A DNA stretch of 64,000 bases, taken from positions 62,001 through 126,000 of the forward strand of contig NZ_JAJGNO010000001.1 in NCBI RefSeq assembly GCF_020782235.1, in the 5' to 3' direction. Positions 49,791 to 58,416 of the stretch are shown piece by piece (within the stretch, counting starts at the first letter, position 1; every line of letters starts with the position of its first letter). Source of the stretch: Sphingobium naphthae (GTDB lineage Bacteria > Pseudomonadota > Alphaproteobacteria > Sphingomonadales > Sphingomonadaceae). The notes beneath the pieces are model-generated. The model made no database searches, had not been told where the DNA came from, and saw nothing but the letters and a program-made list of their open reading frames with translations. Both the position numbers and the translations under genes were made by a program.

Positions 49791-51305
49791 ATGGCGCTCG
49801 GGCCGCGCCTCGACATTCGCCAGAGCCAGTCTCTGGTGATGACGCCCCAGCTGCAGCAGGCGATCAAGCTGCTGGCGCTGTCCAATCTGGAGATCGAGGC
49901 CTTCGTCGCGGGCGAGCTGGAGAAGAATCCGCTGCTCGAAACCGGCAGGGACGACGGACCGCCTGCGCCCGACGGCATCGATCGCGCGGTGGAGGCGCCC
50001 GTCCTCGCCGCCGAAAGCGGCGCGAGCGACGACCTGATTGCGCAGGGCATGGGCGGAGCGGACAGCCCGCTCGATGTCGATCATGGCGCCGAAACCTTCA
50101 TCGACGATGGCCCCGGCGAGCGAATGGCGTCAGCCATGGGTGCTGGCGGGGGCATGGACCCGATCGGCGGCGGCTATGCCGAGGATGCCCCCGATTTCGA
50201 CAGTTTCGCCGCGCCCGACGCCAGCCTGCAGGAACATCTGATGGATCAGGCGCGCGCCGCTTTGTCCGGCATGGACCTGCTGATCGCGTCGCAGCTGATC
50301 GGCCAGATTGACGAGGCGGGCTATCTGGAGGCGAACCTGCTGGCGACCGCCCATGGCCTGGGCGTGCCGCTGCAGGATGTGGAGCGCGTGCTGGGGGTGA
50401 TCCATGGCTTCGATCCGACCGGCGTGGGCGCGCGGTCGCTGTCCGAGTGCCTGGCGCTGCAGGCGAAGGAAGCCGACCGTCACGACCCGTGCATGGCGCG
50501 GCTGCTCGCCAATCTCGACCTGCTGGCCAAAGGCGCCCTGCCCCAGCTGCGCCGCATCTGCGGCGTGGACGAGGAGGATATGGCCGACATGATCGCCGAG
50601 CTGCGCGGCTATGATCCCAAGCCGGGGCTGCGCTTCTCGGGCGCGAGCGCCGCGCCGGTGACGCCCGACCTGTTCATCCGCCCGACCAGCGACGGCTGGG
50701 CGATCGAGATCAACAGCGCCACCCTGCCCCGCGTGCTGGTCAACCGCAGCTATTATGTCGAACTGGCGAGCGGACCGCAGGACAAGAACAGCAAGGCGTG
50801 GCTCGCCGATTGCCTTGCCAGCGCCAATTGGCTGGTGAAGGCGCTGGACCAGCGGCAGAAGACGATCATCAAGGTGGCGAGCGAGATATTGCGCCAGCAG
50901 GAGGAATTTTTCCGCAAGGGCGTCGCGCATCTCAAGCCCCTGACGCTCAAGGCCGTGGCGGACGCGATCGGCATGCATGAAAGCACGGTCAGCCGCGTCA
51001 CATCCAACAAATATCTGTCCTGCCCGCGCGGCCTCTATGAACTCAAATATTTCTTCTCGAGCGGCGTGTCGGCCGCGAGCGGCGACGGCGCCGTGTCGGC
51101 CGAAGCGGTCAAGAGCCACATCAAGGCGCTGATTTCCGCCGAGGACCCGCAGGCCATCCTGTCCGACGACACGCTGGTCGACCTGCTGCGCGCCAAGGGC
51201 ATGGACATCGCTCGCCGCACGGTCGCCAAATATCGCGAGGCGATGGGCATCGGCTCATCCGTGCAGCGCCGCCGGCAGAAAGCGTTGAAAGGCAAGGCGG
51301 CGTAA
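49791..51305 (+). CDS. rpoN: RNA polymerase sigma-54 factor
   Basis: 504 residues. Region I (LDIRQSQSLVMTPQLQQAIKLLALSNLEIE and a further ELEKNPLLE) binds activators. A long acidic region II spans about residues 55-140. The core-binding domain follows. The DNA-binding part holds AVADAIGMHESTVSRVTSNK and the RpoN box ARRTVAKYREAMGI. The start is 45 bp after lptB, in the common lptB-rpoN order. A canonical -24/-12 promoter for glnK-amtB lies 5 kb downstream. The ribosome hibernation gene often found after rpoN is missing here. Confidence 0.96.
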   Translation: MALGPRLDIRQSQSLVMTPQLQQAIKLLALSNLEIEAFVAGELEKNPLLETGRDDGPPAPDGIDRAVEAPVLAAESGASDDLIAQGMGGADSPLDVDHGAETFIDDGPGERMASAMGAGGGMDPIGGGYAEDAPDFDSFAAPDASLQEHLMDQARAALSGMDLLIASQLIGQIDEAGYLEANLLATAHGLGVPLQDVERVLGVIHGFDPTGVGARSLSECLALQAKEADRHDPCMARLLANLDLLAKGALPQLRRICGVDEEDMADMIAELRGYDPKPGLRFSGASAAPVTPDLFIRPTSDGWAIEINSATLPRVLVNRSYYVELASGPQDKNSKAWLADCLASANWLVKALDQRQKTIIKVASEILRQQEEFFRKGVAHLKPLTLKAVADAIGMHESTVSRVTSNKYLSCPRGLYELKYFFSSGVSAASGDGAVSAEAVKSHIKALISAEDPQAILSDDTLVDLLRAKGMDIARRTVAKYREAMGIGSSVQRRRQKALKGKAA

Positions 51306-51451
51306 GGGGCGCGCGATGTGGAGAGGCTATGCGCCAGCCTTCACCCCTTCTACCGATGTTGCGCCGCCCATAACCTGCGGAGCGGCTTGACCCTGGGCGG
51401 GGGAGCGGCAAAAGCAGCGGCATCGCTCGTTGCCAGGGATCATTCCGCCTC

Positions 51452-52303
51452 ATGTCCGTCGCCTATCTGAACGGCGCCTATCTGCCGCTCGCAGATGCTC
51501 GCATCTCGCCGCTCGATCGCGGCTTCCTGTTCGCCGACGGCATTTACGAGGTTGCCGCGGTCATCGACGGCAAGCTGGTGGACAGCGCGTCGCATCTGGC
51601 GCGGCTGGAGCGATCGACCAGCGCGATCGGCATTCGCCTGCCGCTCCCCCTGACGGAGATCGAGGCGGTGCAGAAGGAACTGGTCGTTCGCAATGGGCTG
51701 AGCGAGGGCCTTGTCTATCTGCAGATCACACGCGGCGCGGACAGGACGCGCGACTTCATCGCGCCGGAGGGTCTTGCGCCGACCCTGTTCCTGTTCGTCC
51801 AGGCCAAGCCTTTCCTCGACGTGCCAGCCGTCCGCGACGGCATCGCGGTCGCCACCATGCCCGACCTGCGCTGGACGCGGCGCGACATCAAGAGCGTGGG
51901 CCTGCTCGCCCAGGCCATGGCCAAACAGGCGGCGCGCGCGGCAGGCGCGCAGGAGGCGTGGATGGTCGAGGATGGCTTCGTCACCGAAGGCGCGTCCTCC
52001 ACGGCCTTCATCCTGACCGATGACGGCATCGTCACCCGACCCTACAGCCAGGCGGTGCTGGCCGGCTGCACCGGCGCGGCGCTGGCTGCGCTGGCGGAGG
52101 AAAGCGGCTTGGCCGTGGTGCGCCGCGCCTTCACCGTCGCCGAAGCATTGGACGCCAAGGAAGCCTTCATCACCAGCGCGTCGACCCTGTGCCAGTCGGT
52201 GGTGCGGATCGACGGGCAGACGATCGGAGACGGAACGCCCGGCCCCGTCGCCATGCGCCTGCGGCAACTCTATATCGACTTTGCCCAGAAAACCGGGGTT
52301 TGA
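51452..52303 (+). CDS. dat: D-amino acid aminotransferase
   Basis: 283 residues, class IV PLP-dependent fold: YLPLADARISPLDRGFLFADGIYEV, the PLP lysine in RRDIKSVGLLAQ, the Glu of VEDGFVTEGASSTAFI, and RPYSQAVLAGCTGAAL near the substrate site. It interconverts D-alanine/2-oxoglutarate and D-glutamate/pyruvate, supplying peptidoglycan precursors. Branched-chain aminotransferase (IlvE) and aminodeoxychorismate lyase are relatives, but the RGFLFADGIYEV start and short length favour Dat. It follows rpoN by about 145 bp. Confidence 0.85.
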   Translation: MSVAYLNGAYLPLADARISPLDRGFLFADGIYEVAAVIDGKLVDSASHLARLERSTSAIGIRLPLPLTEIEAVQKELVVRNGLSEGLVYLQITRGADRTRDFIAPEGLAPTLFLFVQAKPFLDVPAVRDGIAVATMPDLRWTRRDIKSVGLLAQAMAKQAARAAGAQEAWMVEDGFVTEGASSTAFILTDDGIVTRPYSQAVLAGCTGAALAALAEESGLAVVRRAFTVAEALDAKEAFITSASTLCQSVVRIDGQTIGDGTPGPVAMRLRQLYIDFAQKTGV

Positions 52304-52537
52304 CGGAAAAGACTCCGGAATGGAGGGAAGGTCAACGTCTCGTTGGAAGATAGGAAACTTGTAGGAAAACGGTCGCCAATCGCGCCACTGCGGAGCCATT
52401 TCGGAGCGGATCGGCGTCTCTCCCGAGGCGCTTCGAAGGGGACATCGCCAACTCGTGTCCACATTGGCGAAGGATTGGGCTGAACTGATCCGTTCTTGCT
52501 TTATTCTCCAGAACGAAGCTAGAACAGGGACAGGATC

Positions 52538-53542
52538 ATGATGGACGATTTTTCCTACGCGACGCCCTTTTGCGATGCGTCCCAGCCGATCGCCGAGCGC
52601 GACGATCGACAGAGCCTGCTCGTCATCGCCGATTGGGCCGATACAGCGGCGCTGGCGCCGATCGCGCAGGCGGCCAATCTGCGCCTGCTGGGCGTCACTG
52701 GGCTGAGCGAGGCGGCGGGGCGTCTGGACGCGCAGACTCAATGCGATTCGCTGCTGCTCTTCTGCCCGACCATGACCCCCATGCTGGAGCGGCTGCTGGT
52801 GCAGATCGAGACGCAGGCGATCCAGACCGGCATGGCGGTCGTGCTGGTCGCGGGGTGGGAAACGGTGGAACTGGCCTTCGCCTGCCTTCGCAGCCCGCAC
52901 AGCCAGTTATTGTGCGATCCTGATCCGGTGGAGCTGGCCGCAGCGCTGGTGGCGGCGGGCGAGCATCGGCCGATCGGCGGCAGCGTGCACGAAGTGGATC
53001 GGGAAGCCATGCGGTTGCAGCAGCTCAGCGACGAAGTTGGGCGGCTGGCCCGCACGATCGATGCGCTGACGCAGCGCGCCAAGGTGACGGCGACGCCCAG
53101 CTTCGATCTGGGCCCGCGCATTTCCGACCGCCCCAGCGACTATATCGGCATGCCGGTGATCACGCCCTTCACCCCACCGGCCCGGCCCGCCGAAACGCCC
53201 GCGGTCACCGCCCAGCAAGTGCGCGACATGCTGCGCGCGCGGCGCATCCGCGCCGATTTCCTGCCTGGCGACCTGTTCGCCGATCCCGCCTGGGACATGT
53301 TGCTCGACCTGCTGGCGGCGCGGCTGGAGCAGGAGCGCGTCTCGGTATCGAGCCTCTGCATCGCGGCTGCCGTACCGCCGACCACGGCCCTGCGCTGGAT
53401 CCGGACGCTGACCGACAAGGGATTGGTGCAGCGCCATGCCGACCCGCATGACGGCCGCCGCGTTTTCATCTCACTGGCGCAGGAAACCACCGAATCGATG
53501 CTGCGCTGGTTCGGTGCGAGCCGCCGGCTGCTCAGCAGCTGA
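52538..53542 (+). CDS. MarR-like regulator with a receiver-like N-terminal domain
   Basis: 334 residues. The N-terminal 140 residues look like a Rossmann/receiver fold (SLLVIADWADTAALAPIAQA, CDSLLLFCPT, MAVVLVAGWETVELAF), but no conserved phospho-acceptor Asp pocket is evident. A basic, Pro-rich linker follows. Residues 245-330 form a MarR-type winged helix (MLLDLLAARLEQERVSVSSLCIAAAVPPTTALRWIRTL then RHADPHDGRRVFISL, the MarR wing with the DxRR motif). Ligand and targets are unknown. It lies directly before tRNA-Val. Confidence 0.75.
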   Translation: MMDDFSYATPFCDASQPIAERDDRQSLLVIADWADTAALAPIAQAANLRLLGVTGLSEAAGRLDAQTQCDSLLLFCPTMTPMLERLLVQIETQAIQTGMAVVLVAGWETVELAFACLRSPHSQLLCDPDPVELAAALVAAGEHRPIGGSVHEVDREAMRLQQLSDEVGRLARTIDALTQRAKVTATPSFDLGPRISDRPSDYIGMPVITPFTPPARPAETPAVTAQQVRDMLRARRIRADFLPGDLFADPAWDMLLDLLAARLEQERVSVSSLCIAAAVPPTTALRWIRTLTDKGLVQRHADPHDGRRVFISLAQETTESMLRWFGASRRLLSS

Positions 53543-53591
53543 AGGCTTGACCGGCGCGGCATTTGCCCGCAATAGGCGCCTTCCCGACCGG

Positions 53592-53667
53592 GGGCGATTA
53601 GCTCAGTTGGTAGAGCGTCTCGTTTACACCGAGAATGTCGGCGGTTCGAGCCCGTCATCGCCCACCA
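53592..53667 (+). tRNA. tRNA-Val (anticodon TAC)
   Basis: The 76 bases fold into a full cloverleaf: acceptor GGGCGAT with ATCGCCC, D stem GCTC/GAGC, anticodon stem TCTCG/CGAGA with loop TTTACAC, T stem GGCGG/CCGTC with one G-T pair, and an encoded CCA at 53665-53667. The anticodon TAC reads GUA valine codons. Confidence 0.97.
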
Positions 53668-53836
53668 TTTCGCCGTAGGATGCCGTCCGAGACAGCGTCA
53701 GGCACCTGCCCGCGCAAGGCGGCGGCGGGGCGACCCTCCCGCAGCACCCCCTGCGACTCTCCTCATCAGCAAAGCACCTCAGGCCGGCTGCGTAACGTTC
53801 AGCCTGCAGCAAGCATGGCGAGCGCAATCCTGTCGC

Positions 53837-54004
53837 ATGCCGTTTGCCATTTCTCTTGCCGGCGCGATCCTGCCCGTGCTGCTGATGCTGTCCCCCCTGG
53901 CGGTGATGGCGACGCGGGACTGCGGCGCGTGGACGGCGCCGGCCAAAGCGGAGGGCTCCGCCAGGGGGACTCCCTGCGGCCGCATCCTGCCGCCGCGCAT
54001 GTAG
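53837..54004 (+). CDS. Possible small exported protein
   Basis: A 55-residue frame starting MPFAISLAGAILPVLLMLSP, which reads as a signal peptide or membrane segment, followed by a short Cys-containing tail. There is no good ribosome site and no homology is recognised, so it is weak. The region from the tRNA to 54051 holds nothing else recognisable. Confidence 0.25.
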   Translation: MPFAISLAGAILPVLLMLSPLAVMATRDCGAWTAPAKAEGSARGTPCGRILPPRM

Positions 54005-54051
54005 ACGGGGCGTATTGCGGCGCACCGCAGCCGCTGCTAATTCCGCTTCCC

Positions 54052-54279
54052 ATGATCCAGCCGCCCGAAATCATCCGAGTCTCCAAGCCCCGCGTTTCCT
54101 GTGACGGTTCGGGGGACATTCCCGCCGCGCTCGGCCACCCGCGCGTGTTCCTGGAAATCGACGAGCATGGCTATGTCGATTGCGGCTATTGCGACCGTCG
54201 CTTCGTGCTGATCGGCGGCGTCGCGGACACGCCCGATGTCGCCACGAAGCCGGACATCGCGTCGGGCGCCAGCCTCTAA
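54052..54279 (+). CDS. zf-CHCC zinc-finger protein (NDUFS6-like)
   Basis: 75 residues. The zf-CHCC pattern is clear: CDG at the start, GHPRVFLEIDEHGYVDCGYC with His and two Cys, then DRRF. This small domain is found in alphaproteobacterial complex I accessory proteins related to mitochondrial NDUFS6, and binds zinc. The gene lies 45 bp before tldD on the same strand. Confidence 0.85.
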   Translation: MIQPPEIIRVSKPRVSCDGSGDIPAALGHPRVFLEIDEHGYVDCGYCDRRFVLIGGVADTPDVATKPDIASGASL

Positions 54280-54324
54280 AGCTTTTCTGTTGGGATCGGG
54301 CCGGTGCGCGCCTATATCAGGCGC

Positions 54325-55767
54325 ATGACCGATACCGCATCCCTGTTCACCGACGCCCGCGGCCTCCTCTACCGTCCCGGCCTGCTCGATCCCGATGGCG
54401 CGCGCCGCCTGACCGCGCAGGCGCTCAGCCAGTGCGACGATGGCGAACTCTATCTGCAATATCGCGCGAGCGAGAGCTTCGGCTTTGACGACGGTCGACT
54501 GAAGACCGCTGACTATTCGACCGATGCTGGCTTTGGCCTGCGCGGCGTGTCGGGCGAGATGACCGGCTTTGCCCATGCCAATGACCTGAGCGAAGCGGCG
54601 ATCGCCAAGGCGGCGCAGACGCTCACCCTGCTCGATCCCGCCAAGGGGCAGCCCGCTCCGCCCCCGCAGCGCACTAATCGTCATCTCTATACCGACGCCA
54701 ACCCGCTCGAAATCGTGCCCTTCGCCGAGAAGGTCGCGCTCTGCGCCGAGATTGACGCCGCCGCCCGCGCGCGGGATCCGCGCGTCGCGCAGGTATCGGT
54801 AAGCCTGGCGGGCAGCTGGTCGGTGGTGGAGATCGTCCGCGCGGACGGTTTCACCGCGACCGATATTCGCCCGCTGGTGCGGCTCAACGTCTCCATCATC
54901 CTGGAGGAAAATGGTCGCCGCGAAACCGGCGTGTTCGGCATCGGCGGCCGCTATCTCTACGACCAGGTGATGGACAAGGCGGTGTGGAACCGCGCGATCG
55001 ACGAGGCGCTGGCGCAAGCGCGCGTCAACATGCGCTCGGTCGCGGCGCCCGCGGGCGAGATGACGGTGCTGCTGGGCCCGGGCTGGCCCGGCGTCCTGGT
55101 GCATGAAGCGATCGGCCATGGACTGGAAGGCGATTTCAACCGCAAGGGGACCAGCGCCTTTTCCGGCCGCATCGGCGAGCGAGTCGCCGCGCCGGGCGTG
55201 ACCGTGGTCGACGATGGCAGCATCATGGACCGCCGTGGTTCGCTGTCGATCGACGACGAAGGAACGCCGACGCAGGAAAATATCCTGATCGAGGATGGCA
55301 TCCTGCGCGGCTATATGCAGGATCGTCTGAACGCCCGGCTGATGGGCGTCGCGCCCACCGGCAATGGCCGCCGCGAAAGCTACGCCCATGCGCCCATGCC
55401 GCGCATGACCAACACCTTCATCAAGGGCGGCCAGGATGACCCCGCAGAGCTGCTGGGCGGCATGAAGAGCGGGATCTTCGCCAAGAGCTTCGGCGGCGGG
55501 CAGGTCGACATCGTATCGGGCAAGTTCGTCTTTTCCTGCACCGAGGCCTATAAGGTCGAGAATGGAAAGCTGGGCGATCCGATCAAGGGCGCGACGCTTA
55601 TCGGCGATGGGCCGACCGCGCTCACCAAAGTGATCGGCGTAGGCAATGACTGGGCGCTGGATGAAGGCATCGGCATGTGCGGCAAGGGCGGGCAGAGCGT
55701 GCCGGCCGGCGTCGGCCAGCCAACGCTGCTGATGGAAGGGCTGACGGTAGGCGGCACCGCCGCCTGA
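54325..55767 (+). CDS. tldD: Metalloprotease TldD
   Basis: 480 residues from the ATG at 54325. The metal-binding motif HEAIGHGLEGD lies in PGVLVHEAIGHGLEGDF. The family landmarks DGRLKTADYSTDAGFGLRG at the N-terminus and KSFGGGQVDIVSGKFVFSCTEAY near the end are present. With TldE (PmbA) it forms a heterodimeric protease that trims peptides such as microcin B17 precursors and quinone-type cofactor peptides. No tldE partner is in this window. Confidence 0.95.
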   Translation: MTDTASLFTDARGLLYRPGLLDPDGARRLTAQALSQCDDGELYLQYRASESFGFDDGRLKTADYSTDAGFGLRGVSGEMTGFAHANDLSEAAIAKAAQTLTLLDPAKGQPAPPPQRTNRHLYTDANPLEIVPFAEKVALCAEIDAAARARDPRVAQVSVSLAGSWSVVEIVRADGFTATDIRPLVRLNVSIILEENGRRETGVFGIGGRYLYDQVMDKAVWNRAIDEALAQARVNMRSVAAPAGEMTVLLGPGWPGVLVHEAIGHGLEGDFNRKGTSAFSGRIGERVAAPGVTVVDDGSIMDRRGSLSIDDEGTPTQENILIEDGILRGYMQDRLNARLMGVAPTGNGRRESYAHAPMPRMTNTFIKGGQDDPAELLGGMKSGIFAKSFGGGQVDIVSGKFVFSCTEAYKVENGKLGDPIKGATLIGDGPTALTKVIGVGNDWALDEGIGMCGKGGQSVPAGVGQPTLLMEGLTVGGTAA

Positions 55768-55855
55768 CGAGCGGGTTCCGGCCGGGACTGCGCCCGACGG
55801 AGCCGTCGGCCCCGTGAATGGCGGAACCAGAGCGGCGGTTCGTCATTGGTCCTGC

Positions 55856-56431
55856 ATGAACATGCTGACCGACAGCCATGACGCCGTCACCGCCGACTGG
55901 GCGGCCGCCCTGCTCGATTTCTGGTTCAACCAGGTCGGGGAAAGCGGATGGTGGAGCCACGATCCCGCGCTGGATCAGCGCTGCCTTGGCGACTATCAGG
56001 CATTGTGGCGGGAAAAGCAGGCGCTTCCCGCCGAAAGCTTCCTCGACCGCGCGGATGACGCGCTGGCGGCGGTGCTGCTGTTCGACCAGCTGCCGCGCAA
56101 CATGTTCCGCGGAACGGCGCAGGCCTTCGATACCGATGCGCTGGCGCGCGACATCGCGCGCGGCGCCATCGCCCAGGGTTATGACATCCAGATCGGTGGC
56201 GCCGGGCGGCTGTTCTTCTACATGCCCTTCCAGCATAGCGAGGCGCTGGAGGATCAGGACATGGCGGTGACCCTGATCGAGGGCACGGGCGACGCGGACG
56301 CGATCGATTTCGCTCGCCAGCATCACGCCATGATCCAGCGCTTCGGCCGCTTTCCGCATCGCAACGCCGCGCTGGGCCGCGAAACGCTGCCCGAAGAGGC
56401 CGAGGCGGTGGCGGAAGGCAGCGACTGGTAG
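55856..56431 (+). CDS. DUF924 family protein
   Basis: 191 residues from the ATG at 55856. DUF924 hallmarks are LLDFWFNQVGESGWW, VLLFDQLPRNMFRGTAQAF and RLFFYMPFQHSEALEDQD, then HHAMIQRFGRFPHRNAALGRE. The family has a helical, TPR-like fold and no settled function. It lies about 90 bp after tldD and 155 bp before glnK, with no operon link that can be shown. Confidence 0.9.
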   Translation: MNMLTDSHDAVTADWAAALLDFWFNQVGESGWWSHDPALDQRCLGDYQALWREKQALPAESFLDRADDALAAVLLFDQLPRNMFRGTAQAFDTDALARDIARGAIAQGYDIQIGGAGRLFFYMPFQHSEALEDQDMAVTLIEGTGDADAIDFARQHHAMIQRFGRFPHRNAALGRETLPEEAEAVAEGSDW

Positions 56432-56536
56432 GAAGCATGCCCATTTTTTGAGCAGGAGCGCCAGGCTGCCCATTTTTTCGGCGGCTAGACGAGCGGCGCC
56501 TGGCGGCAAAGGCCCGTTAACGGGTCTTTAGCGTTT

Positions 56537-56552
56537 TGGCACGGCTCTTGCT
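56537..56552 (+). promoter_or_regulatory. Sigma-54 promoter of glnK-amtB
   Basis: TGGCACGGCTCTTGCT is an exact TGGCAC-N5-TTGCT -24/-12 element, 35 bp upstream of the glnK start. It fits NtrC-activated, sigma-54-dependent nitrogen control. Confidence 0.92.
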
Positions 56553-56586
56553 GATCGTTCCCTGCACACCATCCACAGGGGGCGAC

Positions 56587-56925
56587 ATGAAACTTGTCAT
56601 GGCTATCATCAAGCCGTTCAAGCTTGACGATGTCCGCGAGGCGCTGTCCTCGCTCGGCATCGCCGGCATGACGGTCAGCGAAGTGAAGGGCTTTGGTCGC
56701 CAGAAGGGCCAGACCGAAATCTATCGCGGCGCCGAATATTCCACGAACATGGTTCCCAAGATCAAGATCGAGGTGGTCTGCGACGACGACCTTGCGCCGC
56801 GCGTCGTGGAAGCGACTCAGGCAGCGGCCAATTCGGGCGCCATCGGCGATGGCAAGATCTTCGTCCTCGATGTCGGGCAGGCCGTGCGCATCCGCACCGG
56901 CGAGACCGGCGAAACCGCGCTGTAA
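56587..56925 (+). CDS. glnK: P-II nitrogen regulatory protein GlnK
   Basis: 112 residues. P-II signatures are MKLVMAIIKPFKLDDVREAL and the T-loop KGFGRQKGQTEIYRGAEYST, with the uridylylation site Y51. GDGKIFVLDVGQAVRIRTGE is the C-terminal signature. It senses 2-oxoglutarate, ATP/ADP and uridylylation, and blocks AmtB when nitrogen is plentiful. Location directly before amtB and the sigma-54 promoter identify it as GlnK rather than GlnB. Confidence 0.95.
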   Translation: MKLVMAIIKPFKLDDVREALSSLGIAGMTVSEVKGFGRQKGQTEIYRGAEYSTNMVPKIKIEVVCDDDLAPRVVEATQAAANSGAIGDGKIFVLDVGQAVRIRTGETGETAL

Positions 56926-56935
56926 GAAGGGGGGA

Positions 56936-58273
56936 ATGATGAGCTTTTCCAAGAAATTCTGCGGCGTGGCGGGGGCTGGCGCCCTGTCGCTGTTCGCCGC
57001 GCTGCCCGCATGGGCACAGGATGCGGCCGCCGCCGCGCCGACACCGGACAAGGGCGACACCGCCTGGATGATGATGTCGACCATCCTGGTGCTGGCGATG
57101 ATCCTGCCGGGCCTCGCCCTCTTCTACGGCGGCCTGGTCCGCACCAAGAACATGCTGTCGGTCATGACGCAGATCGGCGCCGCCACCTGCTTCGCCATGC
57201 TGATCTGGGTCATCTACGGCTACAGCCTGGCCTTCGCCGGTCCCAGCAACGGCTTCATTTCGGACCTGTCCAAGGTGTTCCTGGCCGGCATCACGCCGGA
57301 TTCGACCGCGGCGACCTTCACCGACGGCGTCGTCATCCCCGAATATGTGTTCGTCTGCTTCCAGATGACCTTTGCGGCGATCACCGTCTCGCTGGTGCTG
57401 GGCTCGGTCGTCGAGCGCATCAAATTTTCGGCCGTGATGGTCTTCGCGCTGGTCTGGCTGACCATCGTCTATTTCCCCGTCGCGCATATGGTGTGGGCGG
57501 CCGGCGGCCTCTTCTTCGAAATGGGCGCGCTGGATTTCGCCGGCGGCACCGTGGTGCACATCAACGCCGGCGTGTCGGCGCTGGTCGCCTGCCTCATCCT
57601 CGGCAAGCGCATCGGCTATCCCAAGGAGCCCATGCCCCCGCACAGCCTGACGCTGACCGCGGTCGGCACCGGCCTGCTGTGGGTCGGCTGGTTCGGCTTC
57701 AACGCCGGCTCCGCGCTGGAAGCCAATGGCTCGGCCGCGCTCGCCATGATCAACACCTTCGTCGCCACCGCTTCGGCCGGTCTGTTCTGGATGCTCGCCG
57801 AGCGCCTGAACGGGCATAAGGGGTCTGCGCTGGGCTTCTGCTCGGGCATTATCGCCGGCCTCGTCGCGGTGACCCCGGCGGCCGGCAATTCGGGCCCGTT
57901 CGGCGCGATCGTGCTGGGCGCCGTCGCTTCCATCATCTGCTTCTACGCCGTCACCGTCCTCAAGCCGAAGCTCGGCTATGACGACAGCCTGGACGCCTTC
58001 GGCATCCATGGCATCGGCGGCATGATCGGCGCGATCGGCACCGGCATCGTCTACTCGCCTGCGCTTGGCGGGCCGGGCGGCGACGACTTCGCGATCGGCA
58101 GCCAGCTCGTGACTCAGTTGCTGGCGACCGTCACCACCATCATCTGGGCCGCGATCGGCACCGCCATCGCCATCTACATCGCCAAGGCCGTCACTGGCCT
58201 GCGGGTCAGCCAGGAGGTCGAATATGAAGGCCTCGACCTCGGCGAACATGGCGAGCGCGCCTACAACCCGTAA
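56936..58273 (+). CDS. amtB: Ammonium transporter AmtB
   Basis: 445 residues, with AAGAAGGGGGG upstream and an N-terminal signal peptide (ALPAWAQD). Eleven membrane helices are recognisable. FYGGLVRTKNMLSVMTQ opens the fold, and AGGTVVHINAGVSALVACL carries the first pore His. The second pore His lies in FGIHGIGGMIGAIGTGIVYS. It conducts ammonium into the cell and is gated by GlnK, encoded 10 bp upstream. A rho-independent terminator ends the operon. Confidence 0.96.
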   Translation: MMSFSKKFCGVAGAGALSLFAALPAWAQDAAAAAPTPDKGDTAWMMMSTILVLAMILPGLALFYGGLVRTKNMLSVMTQIGAATCFAMLIWVIYGYSLAFAGPSNGFISDLSKVFLAGITPDSTAATFTDGVVIPEYVFVCFQMTFAAITVSLVLGSVVERIKFSAVMVFALVWLTIVYFPVAHMVWAAGGLFFEMGALDFAGGTVVHINAGVSALVACLILGKRIGYPKEPMPPHSLTLTAVGTGLLWVGWFGFNAGSALEANGSAALAMINTFVATASAGLFWMLAERLNGHKGSALGFCSGIIAGLVAVTPAAGNSGPFGAIVLGAVASIICFYAVTVLKPKLGYDDSLDAFGIHGIGGMIGAIGTGIVYSPALGGPGGDDFAIGSQLVTQLLATVTTIIWAAIGTAIAIYIAKAVTGLRVSQEVEYEGLDLGEHGERAYNP

Positions 58274-58356
58274 GTTTTCACCGATCTGGCCGGGCGGCCA
58301 AGCCTTTCAGACAGGCCGCCGCCCCGCCTTCCGATGTTCCTCCTGCGAACATGCCT

Positions 58357-58387
58357 GGGTCGATGCGCAAGCATCGGCCCTTTTTTT
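58357..58387 (+). terminator. Rho-independent terminator of glnK-amtB
   Basis: GGGTCGATGC (58357-58366) and GCATCGGCCC (58371-58380) form a 10-bp stem with a GCAA tetraloop and one G-T pair, followed by seven T. Confidence 0.95.
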
Positions 58388-58416
58388 GTCGACCAGATCA
58401 AGGTTGGCGCGAGCCG

